Shown: positions 37,566 to 45,665 of the stretch, in pieces
Numbering within the stretch: position 1 is the first letter of the stretch
How the letters are laid out: every line of letters begins with the position of its first letter
Notes under the pieces: generated by a model
The model's input: only the letters and a program-made list of their open reading frames with translations
Databases searched by the model: none
Told to the model about the DNA's origin: nothing
Position numbers and translations under genes: made by a program
Origin: Pseudolabrys sp.
GTDB lineage: Bacteria; Pseudomonadota; Alphaproteobacteria; Rhizobiales; Xanthobacteraceae
DNA length: 64,000 nt
NCBI GenBank assembly: GCA_017849615.1
Contig: JAFIGS010000033.1
Coordinates: forward strand, 38,186 to 102,185
Reading direction: 5' to 3'

Positions 37566-38552
37566 ATGCTGAAGAAAACGATGATTGCGCTGACAGCGGT
37601 CATGCTCGCCGGCCCGGCCTTTGCGGCCGACAAGGTGACCCTGATGCTGAACTGGTACGTCTACGGCGAGCACGCGCCGTTCTACTACGGCAAGGAAAAA
37701 GGTTACTTCAAGGATCAGGGCATCGACCTCGAGATCCAGGAAGGCCGCGGTTCCGGCACGGTGACGCAAGTCGTCGCCGCCAAGACCGTCGAGTTCGGTT
37801 ATGTCGACGTCCCGACCATGATGCGCGCGGCGGTCAAGGGCGCTCCGGTCGTTGCGGTCGGCGTCGCGCTGCAGACCAACCCGATGTCGGCGATGGGCTT
37901 CACCGACAAGAACATCAAGAAGGCCGAAGATATCAAGGGCAAGACGGTCGCCACGACGCCGGGCGATTCGATGTCGCAGATCTGGCCGCTGTTCCTCAAG
38001 AAGACCGGTCTGAAAGAGACCGACTTCAAAACCGTGTCGGGTGACGCGACCACCAAGCTCAACGCCGTGATCAACGGCCAGGCGGATCTCCTGCTCGGCT
38101 ATGTCATGGATCAGTCGATGAAGATCAAGGATGCCACCGGCAAGGACGTGACTCCGATCAAGTTCTCCGACTACGGCATCAATCTGGTGTCGTCGGGCAT
38201 CATCACCAATACCGAATATCTCAAAGCGAACCAGGATCTGGTGAAGCGCTTCCTCGCCGCCTCGGTGAAGTCGATCACCGAAGCGTCGAAGGATCCGAAG
38301 GGCGCGGCGCAGGCCATCCTCAACGCCAACCCGAAGGGCGGCCAGATCGCGACGCTCACGCAGGGCTTCGAACTGACGATCCCGCTCTACAAGGATCCGG
38401 CCGGCAAGTCGAAGCAGCCGCTGCGCGTTTCCGACGACAACATGAAGGATACGGTGGACGTGATGGTCGAGTACGGCGGCCTCGATGCCAAGGCCAAGAC
38501 CGACTACAAGACCTACTACACCGACGCCTATCTGCCCGCAGCCACCAACTAA
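37566..38552 (+). CDS. NMT1/THI5-like ABC transporter substrate-binding protein
   Basis: 328 residues with a signal peptide (MLKKTMIALTAVMLAGPAFA, cleavage before ADKV). The mature part begins VTLMLNWYVYGEHAPFYYGK, typical of the NMT1/THI5-like family (pyrimidine, riboflavin-precursor, sulfonate and aromatic-acid binders). YGKEKGYFKDQGIDLEIQEG follows. The ligand cannot be deduced. GGGAGAGAAGC gives a good ribosome site, 28 bp after the permease gene. Confidence 0.92.
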   Translation: MLKKTMIALTAVMLAGPAFAADKVTLMLNWYVYGEHAPFYYGKEKGYFKDQGIDLEIQEGRGSGTVTQVVAAKTVEFGYVDVPTMMRAAVKGAPVVAVGVALQTNPMSAMGFTDKNIKKAEDIKGKTVATTPGDSMSQIWPLFLKKTGLKETDFKTVSGDATTKLNAVINGQADLLLGYVMDQSMKIKDATGKDVTPIKFSDYGINLVSSGIITNTEYLKANQDLVKRFLAASVKSITEASKDPKGAAQAILNANPKGGQIATLTQGFELTIPLYKDPAGKSKQPLRVSDDNMKDTVDVMVEYGGLDAKAKTDYKTYYTDAYLPAATN

Positions 38553-38568
38553 GAACACAGAAGGTCAC

Positions 38569-39396
38569 GTGAGCAACGTCACCCCCCTGAAACGCGAACA
38601 CCGCGCCGCCTCCATGGAGGCGGCGCGGCCCGTCAGCATCGAGATCAAGGGCGTCTCGAAGACCTACAAGACGCAGGACGGCGACGTGCCGTCGCTGCGG
38701 CCGATCGATTTCGACATCTTCGACGGCGAATTCGTCGTAATCGTCGGGCCGTCCGGCTGCGGCAAGACCACGCTGCTCAAGATGGTCGCCGGCCTGATGC
38801 CGCCGACCGCCGGCGAAATCCGCGTCGGCGACAAGATCATTACCAAGCCGCACAGCGGCGTCGGTATCGTCTTCCAGTCGGCCATGCTGTTGCCGTGGCG
38901 CAACGTGCTGCGCAACGTCATGATGCCGGTCGAGGTCAAGCGCCTGCCCGAGGCGGAATACCGGCAGCGCGCCATGGCGCTGCTCAAGATGGTCGGTCTC
39001 GAAGGCTTCGAGAAGAAGTATCCGTGGCAGTTGTCCGGCGGCATGCAGCAGCGCGCCTCGATCTGCCGCGCGCTGGTGCACGATCCCAGGATCGTGCTCA
39101 TGGACGAGCCGTTCGGCGCGCTCGACGCGATGACGCGCGAGCGCATGAATGTCGAGCTGCAGCGCATCCAGCGCGAAACCAAGAAAACGGTGCTGTTGAT
39201 CACCCACTCGATTCCCGAGGCGGTGTTCCTCGCCGACCGCGTGCTGGTGATGAGCGAACGCCCCGGCACGATCGCCGCAGTCTATGACATCGATCTGCCG
39301 AAGCCGCGCACCCTCGATATCCTGTCCGACCAGCGCTTCGTCGAGATGACCAAGGTCATCCGCAAGCACTTCAACGCGCAGACGGACGGGGCCTAG
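38569..39396 (+). CDS. NitT/TauT-type ABC transporter ATPase
   Basis: 275 residues from a GTG at 38569, which has AGAAGG 5 bases upstream; the longer frame from 38485 runs inside the previous gene. Walker A is GPSGCGKTT, the Q-loop region is VFQSAMLLPW, the signature is LSGGMQQR, Walker B is IVLMDEPFGALD and the H-loop is LLITHSIPEA. It energises the importer encoded upstream. It ends 7 bp before a palindromic repeat that separates it from the convergent DUF993 gene. Confidence 0.94.
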   Translation: MSNVTPLKREHRAASMEAARPVSIEIKGVSKTYKTQDGDVPSLRPIDFDIFDGEFVVIVGPSGCGKTTLLKMVAGLMPPTAGEIRVGDKIITKPHSGVGIVFQSAMLLPWRNVLRNVMMPVEVKRLPEAEYRQRAMALLKMVGLEGFEKKYPWQLSGGMQQRASICRALVHDPRIVLMDEPFGALDAMTRERMNVELQRIQRETKKTVLLITHSIPEAVFLADRVLVMSERPGTIAAVYDIDLPKPRTLDILSDQRFVEMTKVIRKHFNAQTDGA

Positions 39397-39402
39397 GTTG
39401 CC

Positions 39403-39507
39403 GTCATTCCGGGACGCCGTGAAACGGCGGACCCGGAATCCAGACAATTGGCACTGAGTTTGATGGCCGAATTCCGGGTTCGCGCTTTCAGCGCGCCCCG
39501 GAATGAC
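39403..39507. repeat. Palindromic extragenic repeat, family B, copy 1
   Basis: Starts GTCATTCCGGGACGC and ends CGCCCCGGAATGAC. The middle has CCCGGAATCCAG and AATTCCGGGTTCGC, so each half also pairs internally. 105 bp, between two convergent genes. Confidence 0.8.
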
Positions 39508-39510
39508 AGC

Positions 39511-40677
39511 TTACGCCATCCCCTGCACGGCGAGAAACTTGCCCATGCGCGATGCGGCGAGGTCCGGGTCGTGCAGCACGCGGGCCTTGTCGGCGAGCCG
39601 GAACAGTTCGGCGAAATGCAGCACCGAGCGCGCGCTCTGCTGGCCGCCGATCATCGAGAAATGATCCTGCAGGCCGTTGAGCCAGGCCAGGAACACGACG
39701 CCGGTTTTGTAGAACCGGGTCGGCGCCTTGAAGATATGCCGCGAGAGAGGCACCGTCGGCTCCAGGATGCCATGGAAGCCTTGCAGATCGTTGTTGGCGA
39801 GTCTGGCTAGGCCGGCCGAGGCGGCCGGCGCGATGGCATCGAAGATGCCGAGCAGCGCGTCGGAATGGCCCTGCTCGTCGCCGGCGATCAGTTCGGCGTA
39901 GTTGAAGTCGTCGCCGGTATACATGCGCACGCCCTGAGGCAGCCGGCGACGCATGGCGATCTCCTTCTCCTTGGACAGGAGCGAGATCTTGATGCCGTCG
40001 ATCTTCTCGGCGTTGTCGGCCATGATGGCAAGGCACGTTTCCATCGCCGCCATGTGATCGGCTGAGCCCCAATAACCCGCCAGCGCCGGATCGAACATCT
40101 CGCCGAGCCAATGGATGATCACGGGCTGCTTCACCTGACGCAGGATGCGGCCATAGACCTTTCCGTAGTCGGCCGGCGACTTGGCGGCGCGGGCGAGCGC
40201 GCGCGACGCCATGAGGATGATCTGGCCGCCTTCGGCTTCGATGAACTCGATCTGCTCCTCATAGGCGCGGATGATGTCGTCGAGCGTGACGCGGTCATTG
40301 GCCTCGAGGTGGTCGGTGCCGCAGCCGAACCCGATCTTGGCGCCGGGACGCGTTTTGGCTTCGTCCTGCGCATGCTTAATCAGCTGCTTGGCGCCGTTCC
40401 AGTCGAGTCCGCCGCCGCGCTGCGCGGTGTCCATGGCTTCGGCGACGCCGAGGCCGAGGTCCCACAGGTAATGGCGGAACGCCATCGTCTTGTCCCAGTC
40501 GATGTTGACGTCGAGCCACGGGTCGTTGTCGGCCAGCGGGTCGGCAACGACATGCGCCGCCGCGTAGGCGACGCGGTTGAACTTCGCGGTCTCTTCTTTC
40601 GACGGAAACCGGATCGGTTCGCCGGTGGTGTAGTCCGAAAACTTGCGATCGGCGTTGGGCAGCGAAATGGTCGCCAT
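39511..40677 (-). CDS. DUF993, dihydrodipicolinate-synthase-like protein
   Basis: 388 residues from the ATG 40675-40677, preceded by AGGAG. The protein matches my memory of the DUF993 family, a divergent branch of class I aldolase-type TIM barrels (DHDPS/NAL superfamily): GFGCGTDHLEAND, VKQPVIIHWLGEMFDP, KIDGIKISLLSKEKE with a Lys in the position expected for the Schiff base, and MYTGDDFNYAELI. It is probably an aldolase or lyase on a keto-acid-like intermediate. It follows the Gfo/Idh gene by 20 bp, so the two are one operon. Substrate unknown. Confidence 0.82.
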   Translation of the reverse strand: MATISLPNADRKFSDYTTGEPIRFPSKEETAKFNRVAYAAAHVVADPLADNDPWLDVNIDWDKTMAFRHYLWDLGLGVAEAMDTAQRGGGLDWNGAKQLIKHAQDEAKTRPGAKIGFGCGTDHLEANDRVTLDDIIRAYEEQIEFIEAEGGQIILMASRALARAAKSPADYGKVYGRILRQVKQPVIIHWLGEMFDPALAGYWGSADHMAAMETCLAIMADNAEKIDGIKISLLSKEKEIAMRRRLPQGVRMYTGDDFNYAELIAGDEQGHSDALLGIFDAIAPAASAGLARLANNDLQGFHGILEPTVPLSRHIFKAPTRFYKTGVVFLAWLNGLQDHFSMIGGQQSARSVLHFAELFRLADKARVLHDPDLAASRMGKFLAVQGMA

Positions 40678-40697
40678 GCGGCTGCTCCTGTCGTCCC

Positions 40698-41852
40698 TCA
40701 GATCTTGATTTCGGGAACGTCGAGCCAGCGACGCTCCTTCCAGCTCTTGAGGCCCAGTTCGGCGAGCTGCACGCCCTTGATGCCTTCGACCAGGTCGTGC
40801 TTCCACGGCGTATCGGCGACGACGTGGCGAATGAAATCTTCCCACTGAATCTTGAAGCCGTTGTCATAGACCATGTTGTCCGGCACCTCTTCCCACTGCG
40901 AGGCGAACTTCATGGTCTGCGGCACGTCCGGATTCCAGACCGGGCGCGGCGTGTTGACGCGAGACTGGGTCACGCATTTGGTGAGGCCGGCGACGGCCGA
41001 GCCATGCGTTCCGTCGACCTGGAAGGTGACGAGATCGTCGCGCTGCACGCGCACGCACCACGATGAGTTCATGTGGGCGATGACGCCGCCGGCGAGCTGG
41101 AACGTGGCGTAGGCCGCGTCGTCGGCATCGGCCTTGTAGGTTTTGCCGTTTTCATCGACCCGAGTCGGGATATGCGTCGCGCCAAGGCAGCTCACCGCCT
41201 CGACATTGCCGAACAGGTTGTCGAGCACGTAGCGCCAGTGGCAAAGCATATCGAGGATGATGCCGCCGCCTTCGTTCAGCTTGTAGTTCCAGCTCGGGCG
41301 CTGTGCCGGCTGGCCCCAGTCGCCTTCGAATACCCAGTAGCCGAATTCGCCGCGGACCGAGAGGATCTTCCCGAAGAAGCCGGCATCGTTCAGCAGCTTG
41401 ATCTTGCGCAGGCCGGGCAGGAACAGCTTGTCCTGCACCACGCCGTTCTTGATGCCTTTGGCCTTGGCGGCCTTGGCGGCGGCAATCGCCTTTTCCATCG
41501 TGTCGGCGATCGGCTTTTCGCAATAGACGTGTTTGCCGGCGGCGATCGCCTGCATCAGCAGATCGGCGCGCATCTGCGTGGTGGCCGCGTCGAAGAACAC
41601 TTCGTCGTTCTTGTCGTTCACGGCCTTGTCGAGATCGGTGGTGTGGCGCTCGATGCCGTATTGCTTGGCCAGCGCGGCGACCTTCTCGGCGTTGCGGCCG
41701 ACCAGGATCGGATCGGGCATCACCTTGTCGCCGTTCGGCAGCACGACGCCACCCTGCTGACGGATGGCCACGATCGAGCGAACCAGATGCTGGTTCAGTC
41801 CCATGCGTCCGGTGACGCCGTTCATCACAATGCCGAGCCTGCGGGTCGCCAC
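40698..41852 (-). CDS. Gfo/Idh/MocA-family oxidoreductase
   Basis: 384 residues starting with GTG (41850-41852), with GGAGGAACGCGC before it. N-terminal Rossmann region GIVMNGVTGRMGLNQ, the family motif GKHVYCEKPIADT, and a C-terminal substrate domain with NEGGGIILDMLCHWRYVLD containing Asp and His of the usual catalytic set. It should oxidise or reduce a hydroxyl of a sugar, inositol or related compound with NAD(P). It is the first gene of the operon with DUF993; a predicted TetR operator lies 51-68 bp upstream. Confidence 0.9.
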   Translation of the reverse strand: MATRRLGIVMNGVTGRMGLNQHLVRSIVAIRQQGGVVLPNGDKVMPDPILVGRNAEKVAALAKQYGIERHTTDLDKAVNDKNDEVFFDAATTQMRADLLMQAIAAGKHVYCEKPIADTMEKAIAAAKAAKAKGIKNGVVQDKLFLPGLRKIKLLNDAGFFGKILSVRGEFGYWVFEGDWGQPAQRPSWNYKLNEGGGIILDMLCHWRYVLDNLFGNVEAVSCLGATHIPTRVDENGKTYKADADDAAYATFQLAGGVIAHMNSSWCVRVQRDDLVTFQVDGTHGSAVAGLTKCVTQSRVNTPRPVWNPDVPQTMKFASQWEEVPDNMVYDNGFKIQWEDFIRHVVADTPWKHDLVEGIKGVQLAELGLKSWKERRWLDVPEIKI

Positions 41853-41902
41853 GCGCGTTCCTCCACTTTTTTTGTTGCAGCGAACGCCGGGCGCGCCCGC
41901 TA

Positions 41903-41920
41903 AGTAACTAGACGGTTACT
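41903..41920. promoter_or_regulatory. Predicted TetR operator, copy 2
   Basis: AGTAACTAGACGGTTACT: perfect 6-bp arms AGTAAC/GTTACT around 6 bases. It lies upstream of the Gfo/Idh-DUF993 operon and just beyond the 3' end of the TetR gene. It is the better copy of the motif at 36673-36690. Confidence 0.65.
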
Positions 41921-41960
41921 ATTGAGCCGAGGCGGGCCCGCCGTCAAGAGCCTCGAAAAA

Positions 41961-42635
41961 CTATTTGTTTTCAGAGGGTTTCAGGTAGGCGAGGACGACC
42001 TCGACGATGTGCTCGCCGCGCTTGTCGAGCCGCTTGGGGGCGCTCAGGTCCTCGCCGAAAATCACCGACAAAGTGTGCCGGTTCTGCATGTAGAAAAAGC
42101 CGAGGCCGGCGATCGAGATGTACAGTTCGACCGGGTCGACACCCTTGCGGAATAGTCCCTGTTTCACGCCGCGCTGCAGCAGCACGTCGATCATGCCGGT
42201 CAGCGGCTGATGCAAGGGGCGGATGCTCTGCGACTTTTTCAGGTAGGCCGCCCGGTTCATATTCTCGGTGGCGAGCAGGCTGAGAAACTCGGGATGGTCG
42301 ATGAAGTACTGCCACGTGAACAGCACCAGTTTCCGCATGCCGGCGGCCGGGTCGAGCTCCGTCAGATTCAGCCCGATTTCAGCGTGGCGGATCGCCGAAT
42401 AGGTCTCCTCGAGCACGGCGACATACAGCCCCTGCTTGTCGCCGAAGTAGTGGTAAAGCATGCGCTTGTTGACGCCGGCGCGTTCCGCAATGGCATCGAC
42501 CCGGGCACCCGTCAGGCCCTTGGCGGTTATCTCCTCGGTGGCGGCGCGGAGGATGGCAGCGCGCGTGCGCTCGGGATCGCGCGTCACGCCGCTCGCGCGC
42601 AAGGCAGCCCGGCTTTTCGGTGTCGAGCCTTCCAT
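41961..42635 (-). CDS. TetR/AcrR-family transcriptional regulator
   Basis: 224 residues from the ATG 42633-42635 (GAGGG upstream). The N-terminal helix-turn-helix reads TRAAILRAATEEITAKGLTG, then VDAIAERAGVNKRMLYHYFG with DKQGLYVAVLEE. The rest is an all-helical ligand domain (TWQYFIDHPEFLSLLATEN). It is expected to repress until an inducer binds. The shared dyad at two nearby promoters points to control of the flanking isomerase/enolase, ABC importer and Gfo/Idh-DUF993 operons. Its own upstream region shows no copy of the dyad. Confidence 0.92.
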   Translation of the reverse strand: MEGSTPKSRAALRASGVTRDPERTRAAILRAATEEITAKGLTGARVDAIAERAGVNKRMLYHYFGDKQGLYVAVLEETYSAIRHAEIGLNLTELDPAAGMRKLVLFTWQYFIDHPEFLSLLATENMNRAAYLKKSQSIRPLHQPLTGMIDVLLQRGVKQGLFRKGVDPVELYISIAGLGFFYMQNRHTLSVIFGEDLSAPKRLDKRGEHIVEVVLAYLKPSENK

Positions 42636-42707
42636 CGTTTCCCTCGGCCGCGGTAGCGGCCACCTTGTGTAGCGCAAGGAGCGGGGAAGTCCTAGCGCCG
42701 GCTCAAC

Positions 42708-43700
42708 TCAGCGAAAACGCCAGCTCCAGCCGAGGATATCGGCCAATCCTCCCGACAGCGACAGAGCCTGAATGACCGTGACAGCGTCCACGGTCAACAC
42801 GACAGCACCGGCCAGGGAAACCAGGGTGCCGACCACCAGCCCGCCACCGAATATTTCGTGGTCGCGATTGAGCACGGCCGAAAGATGAACGCGGAAAACG
42901 AGGTGCAATTGCAGAATCGCCGTCGCCACCGCGATCGGCGCCAGCGCGAAGGCCATATACCGGAACATCTGCGACAGGCTGACCGAGACGCCGGAGACGA
43001 CGAACCACCGGGTCGCCCGCCAGTCCATGAACCTCAATCCGGGCCATTGCGACGGCATCAACATGGCGAGCACCACGACAGCGGTCGCGGCGAGATGCGA
43101 GATGAACCCCGCGGCGACACCGTTGGCCAAGGTCTTGGCCGGCAGCGCCATGCCGATGAGAATCGGGCTGATGCCATAACCCAAGGCGCAAAGGCTCGCG
43201 TAAAAATAGCCTTCGCGGTAATTGGGCGTGAACGCAGGCACCGCAGCTTCAGGGGCCGATTGCGCCGCCGCTCCCCGGGCGGCGCGGCGCGCCATCAACG
43301 GCCCCACCACGATCATGATGACACCGACGATCCGCAGCACCGTAACGGCTTCGCCGAGCCACAGCACCGCCAAAACGAGGGTTATGACAAGACTATAGTT
43401 CTGAACAGGTCCGACGAGGTTGGCGCCCATCGCCTTGACCGCGCGGTAGTTGGCGTAGCGCGCTGCGGCGAAGTGAATGACGCCGGCCATGGCCAGCAGC
43501 AACACCGACCGGCTGTCAAAGGCCCGCAGCGTCTCGCCAATGCCGAAAGGCGCCAGCGCAACGAGAAACAGCGGCAGCGCAAGAAAGCAGCTGATGGCCA
43601 CCGCCTGCAACACGGAGCCCGTGAGCACGCCACGCCGCGCCGTCGCGTTTGCGAAGGCAAAGGTGACCGCAGAGAGGAGCGCAAGAAGGCCGCCGATCAT
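42708..43700 (-). CDS. EamA/DMT-family transporter
   Basis: 330 residues with ten predicted helices in two repeated halves, as in drug/metabolite transporters: LLALLSAVTFAFANATARRG at the start, GANLVGPVQNYSLVITLVLA and LCALGYGISPILIG in the repeats. It likely exports or exchanges a small metabolite. It is on the same strand as the TetR gene, 72 bp upstream of it, and 55 bp downstream of the oxoprolinase-type operon, so cotranscription with either is possible. Confidence 0.85.
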   Translation of the reverse strand: MIGGLLALLSAVTFAFANATARRGVLTGSVLQAVAISCFLALPLFLVALAPFGIGETLRAFDSRSVLLLAMAGVIHFAAARYANYRAVKAMGANLVGPVQNYSLVITLVLAVLWLGEAVTVLRIVGVIMIVVGPLMARRAARGAAAQSAPEAAVPAFTPNYREGYFYASLCALGYGISPILIGMALPAKTLANGVAAGFISHLAATAVVVLAMLMPSQWPGLRFMDWRATRWFVVSGVSVSLSQMFRYMAFALAPIAVATAILQLHLVFRVHLSAVLNRDHEIFGGGLVVGTLVSLAGAVVLTVDAVTVIQALSLSGGLADILGWSWRFR

Positions 43701-43755
43701 GACGGCCTTCTCTTAGGGCATGACGCCGGGGCGGGCACGCGAAAACGTCACCGCC

Positions 43756-45663
43756 TCACGAGCAACACCGACAGTTCATCGCAAACACCATGCGTTCTTC
43801 TTCTGTCAGCTTTTCCGGAATCTCATTGCGCTGCGGCTGTTCGTAGACCGTATTCGTCTTGAACACCGGTGTCGGCGCAATCGGCTCGTCGATCGGCAGG
43901 CCCGCTTTCTTCATTTCAGCGCGCCGCTTGTCGGTGGCCTTGATGTCGATCGAGCCGTCCGCTTTGAACACCACGCCGTAGCTCGTCTCCGCCTGCTCGG
44001 GCGAGATGTAGCCACAACGCACGTCGCGCTCCAGGCCCTCGATATCGCGTTCCAGCGGCGAGCCGTAGCCGCCGCCGCCGCCCGAGCGCAGGATGTAGGC
44101 ATCGCCCGACTTCAGCACCTGGTTGATCGCCTTGCCGTTCGGGAACAGCGTTTCCTCCGTCGCGCCGCCGCGATGAATGGCGACCGAATTGCCGAAGCCG
44201 GACAGACCGCCGAACACACCCCAGGGCTTGCAGACGACGCGGTCCATCTGCGACGAGAAGTTGATCTGGTTGATGGCCTGCATGACCTGTTCGGTGCCGA
44301 GACCGCCGCGGAATTTTCCGGCGCCGCCGGAATCCGGCCGCAGGCAGTAACGCTCGACCAGCAGCGGATACTTGGCCTCCACCTGCTCCGACGGGCCATT
44401 GTGGGTGTCGCCGTCATTCATGGCGATGGTGGCATTCATGCCATCGCTGTTGTACTTCGCGCCCCAGCCGCCGCCAATCAAGCCGCCGAGATAGATGTAG
44501 AACGAATTATCCGACGCCTTGCGGCCATTGACGCGGCCGACCACGAGATCGGCGTGATGGCCGGCGGCAACCTGCTCCGGCATCGCCGGCGCCACCGCCT
44601 TGAAGATCGTGTCGACGACGGTCATGGGATAGGTCATCCACATGCGCATCGCGGCCGGTTTCACCGCCGAAACGACGCTGCCCGCCGGCAGGATGATGTC
44701 GAGGGCGCGGAACTGACCTTCGTTGATCGGCATGTCGAGCGCCGACGTCAGGCACTTGAACGCCACCTGGCAGCACGACATGCCCGCCGTGGCGCCCGAG
44801 TTGTAGAAGCCGCCGACCTGCTTCGACACCTCCGACAGATCGACCGACATGCGGTCGCCCCTGATCTCGACCTTGACGCGGATCGGCACCCGCACGCCGA
44901 CTGAGACGCCGTCGTCGTCCATGAACGATTCGGCCTCGTAAACACCATCCGGCATGGCCGCGACGCGCTCGCGCGCGATACGCTCGCTCTGGTCCATGAT
45001 GGCGTCGATGGCGCCGAGTACGTCATCGCGGCCGTACTTGCGCAGCATCTCGAGGAAGCGCTTCTCGCCGGTCTTCACCGCGGCGATCTGCGCGCGGAAA
45101 TCGCCCATGGCGCGGTCGGCCAGACGCACATTGGTCTTGATGATCGAGACAAGCTCTTCGTTGATCACGCCCTTGCGGTAGATCTTGACGATCGGCATCT
45201 GCAGGCCTTCGGAATAGATATCCGTCGTCGAGCCCGACAGCGTGCCACCGACATCCGGCCAGTGCGCCATGCAGCAGGAGAAGCCCACCAGGTCGCCGTC
45301 GTGGAAGATCGGCACCGTGAAGGTCATGTGGTTGAGATGCGAGCCGGTGATGTAGGCGTCGTTGGTGAGCAGGATGTCGCCCGGATCGATATCGCCCTTG
45401 AAATGCGCGATCTTGGCCTTCACCGTCTCGCTCATGCCGCGGATGAACATCGGCAGGCCGAGGCCGATCGACACCGTATTGCCCTCGGCATCGAACAGGC
45501 CGACCGTGAAGTCGAGCGCCTCGTATATGATCATGTTGTAGGCTGTGCGCATCAGATTGGTCTTCATCTCCTCCGTCGCGGCGATGAGACCGTTGCGCAC
45601 GATTTCGGTGACGACCGGATCGATCGCGGTCCGGGACGAGCCCTGCTTGTTGATGGCGTCCAT
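43756..45663 (-). CDS. Hydantoinase B/oxoprolinase-family protein (HyuB-like)
   Basis: 635 residues. The family couples ATP hydrolysis to opening of hydantoin, 5-oxoproline or caprolactam rings, or to carboxylation of ketones, as an A-B complex. Typical stretches are IVRNGLIAATEEMKTNLMRT, GDILLTNDAYITGSHLNHM, MAHWPDVGG, and the Gly-rich RPDSGGAGKFRGGLGTEQ and LRSGGGGGYGSPLERD. The C-terminus ends in an unusual Cys cluster (MNCRCCS). Only 2 bp separate it from the A subunit upstream, so the two are coupled. Which reaction it performs is not determined by sequence alone. Confidence 0.9.
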   Translation of the reverse strand: MDAINKQGSSRTAIDPVVTEIVRNGLIAATEEMKTNLMRTAYNMIIYEALDFTVGLFDAEGNTVSIGLGLPMFIRGMSETVKAKIAHFKGDIDPGDILLTNDAYITGSHLNHMTFTVPIFHDGDLVGFSCCMAHWPDVGGTLSGSTTDIYSEGLQMPIVKIYRKGVINEELVSIIKTNVRLADRAMGDFRAQIAAVKTGEKRFLEMLRKYGRDDVLGAIDAIMDQSERIARERVAAMPDGVYEAESFMDDDGVSVGVRVPIRVKVEIRGDRMSVDLSEVSKQVGGFYNSGATAGMSCCQVAFKCLTSALDMPINEGQFRALDIILPAGSVVSAVKPAAMRMWMTYPMTVVDTIFKAVAPAMPEQVAAGHHADLVVGRVNGRKASDNSFYIYLGGLIGGGWGAKYNSDGMNATIAMNDGDTHNGPSEQVEAKYPLLVERYCLRPDSGGAGKFRGGLGTEQVMQAINQINFSSQMDRVVCKPWGVFGGLSGFGNSVAIHRGGATEETLFPNGKAINQVLKSGDAYILRSGGGGGYGSPLERDIEGLERDVRCGYISPEQAETSYGVVFKADGSIDIKATDKRRAEMKKAGLPIDEPIAPTPVFKTNTVYEQPQRNEIPEKLTEEERMVFAMNCRCCS

Positions 45664-45665
45664 GA

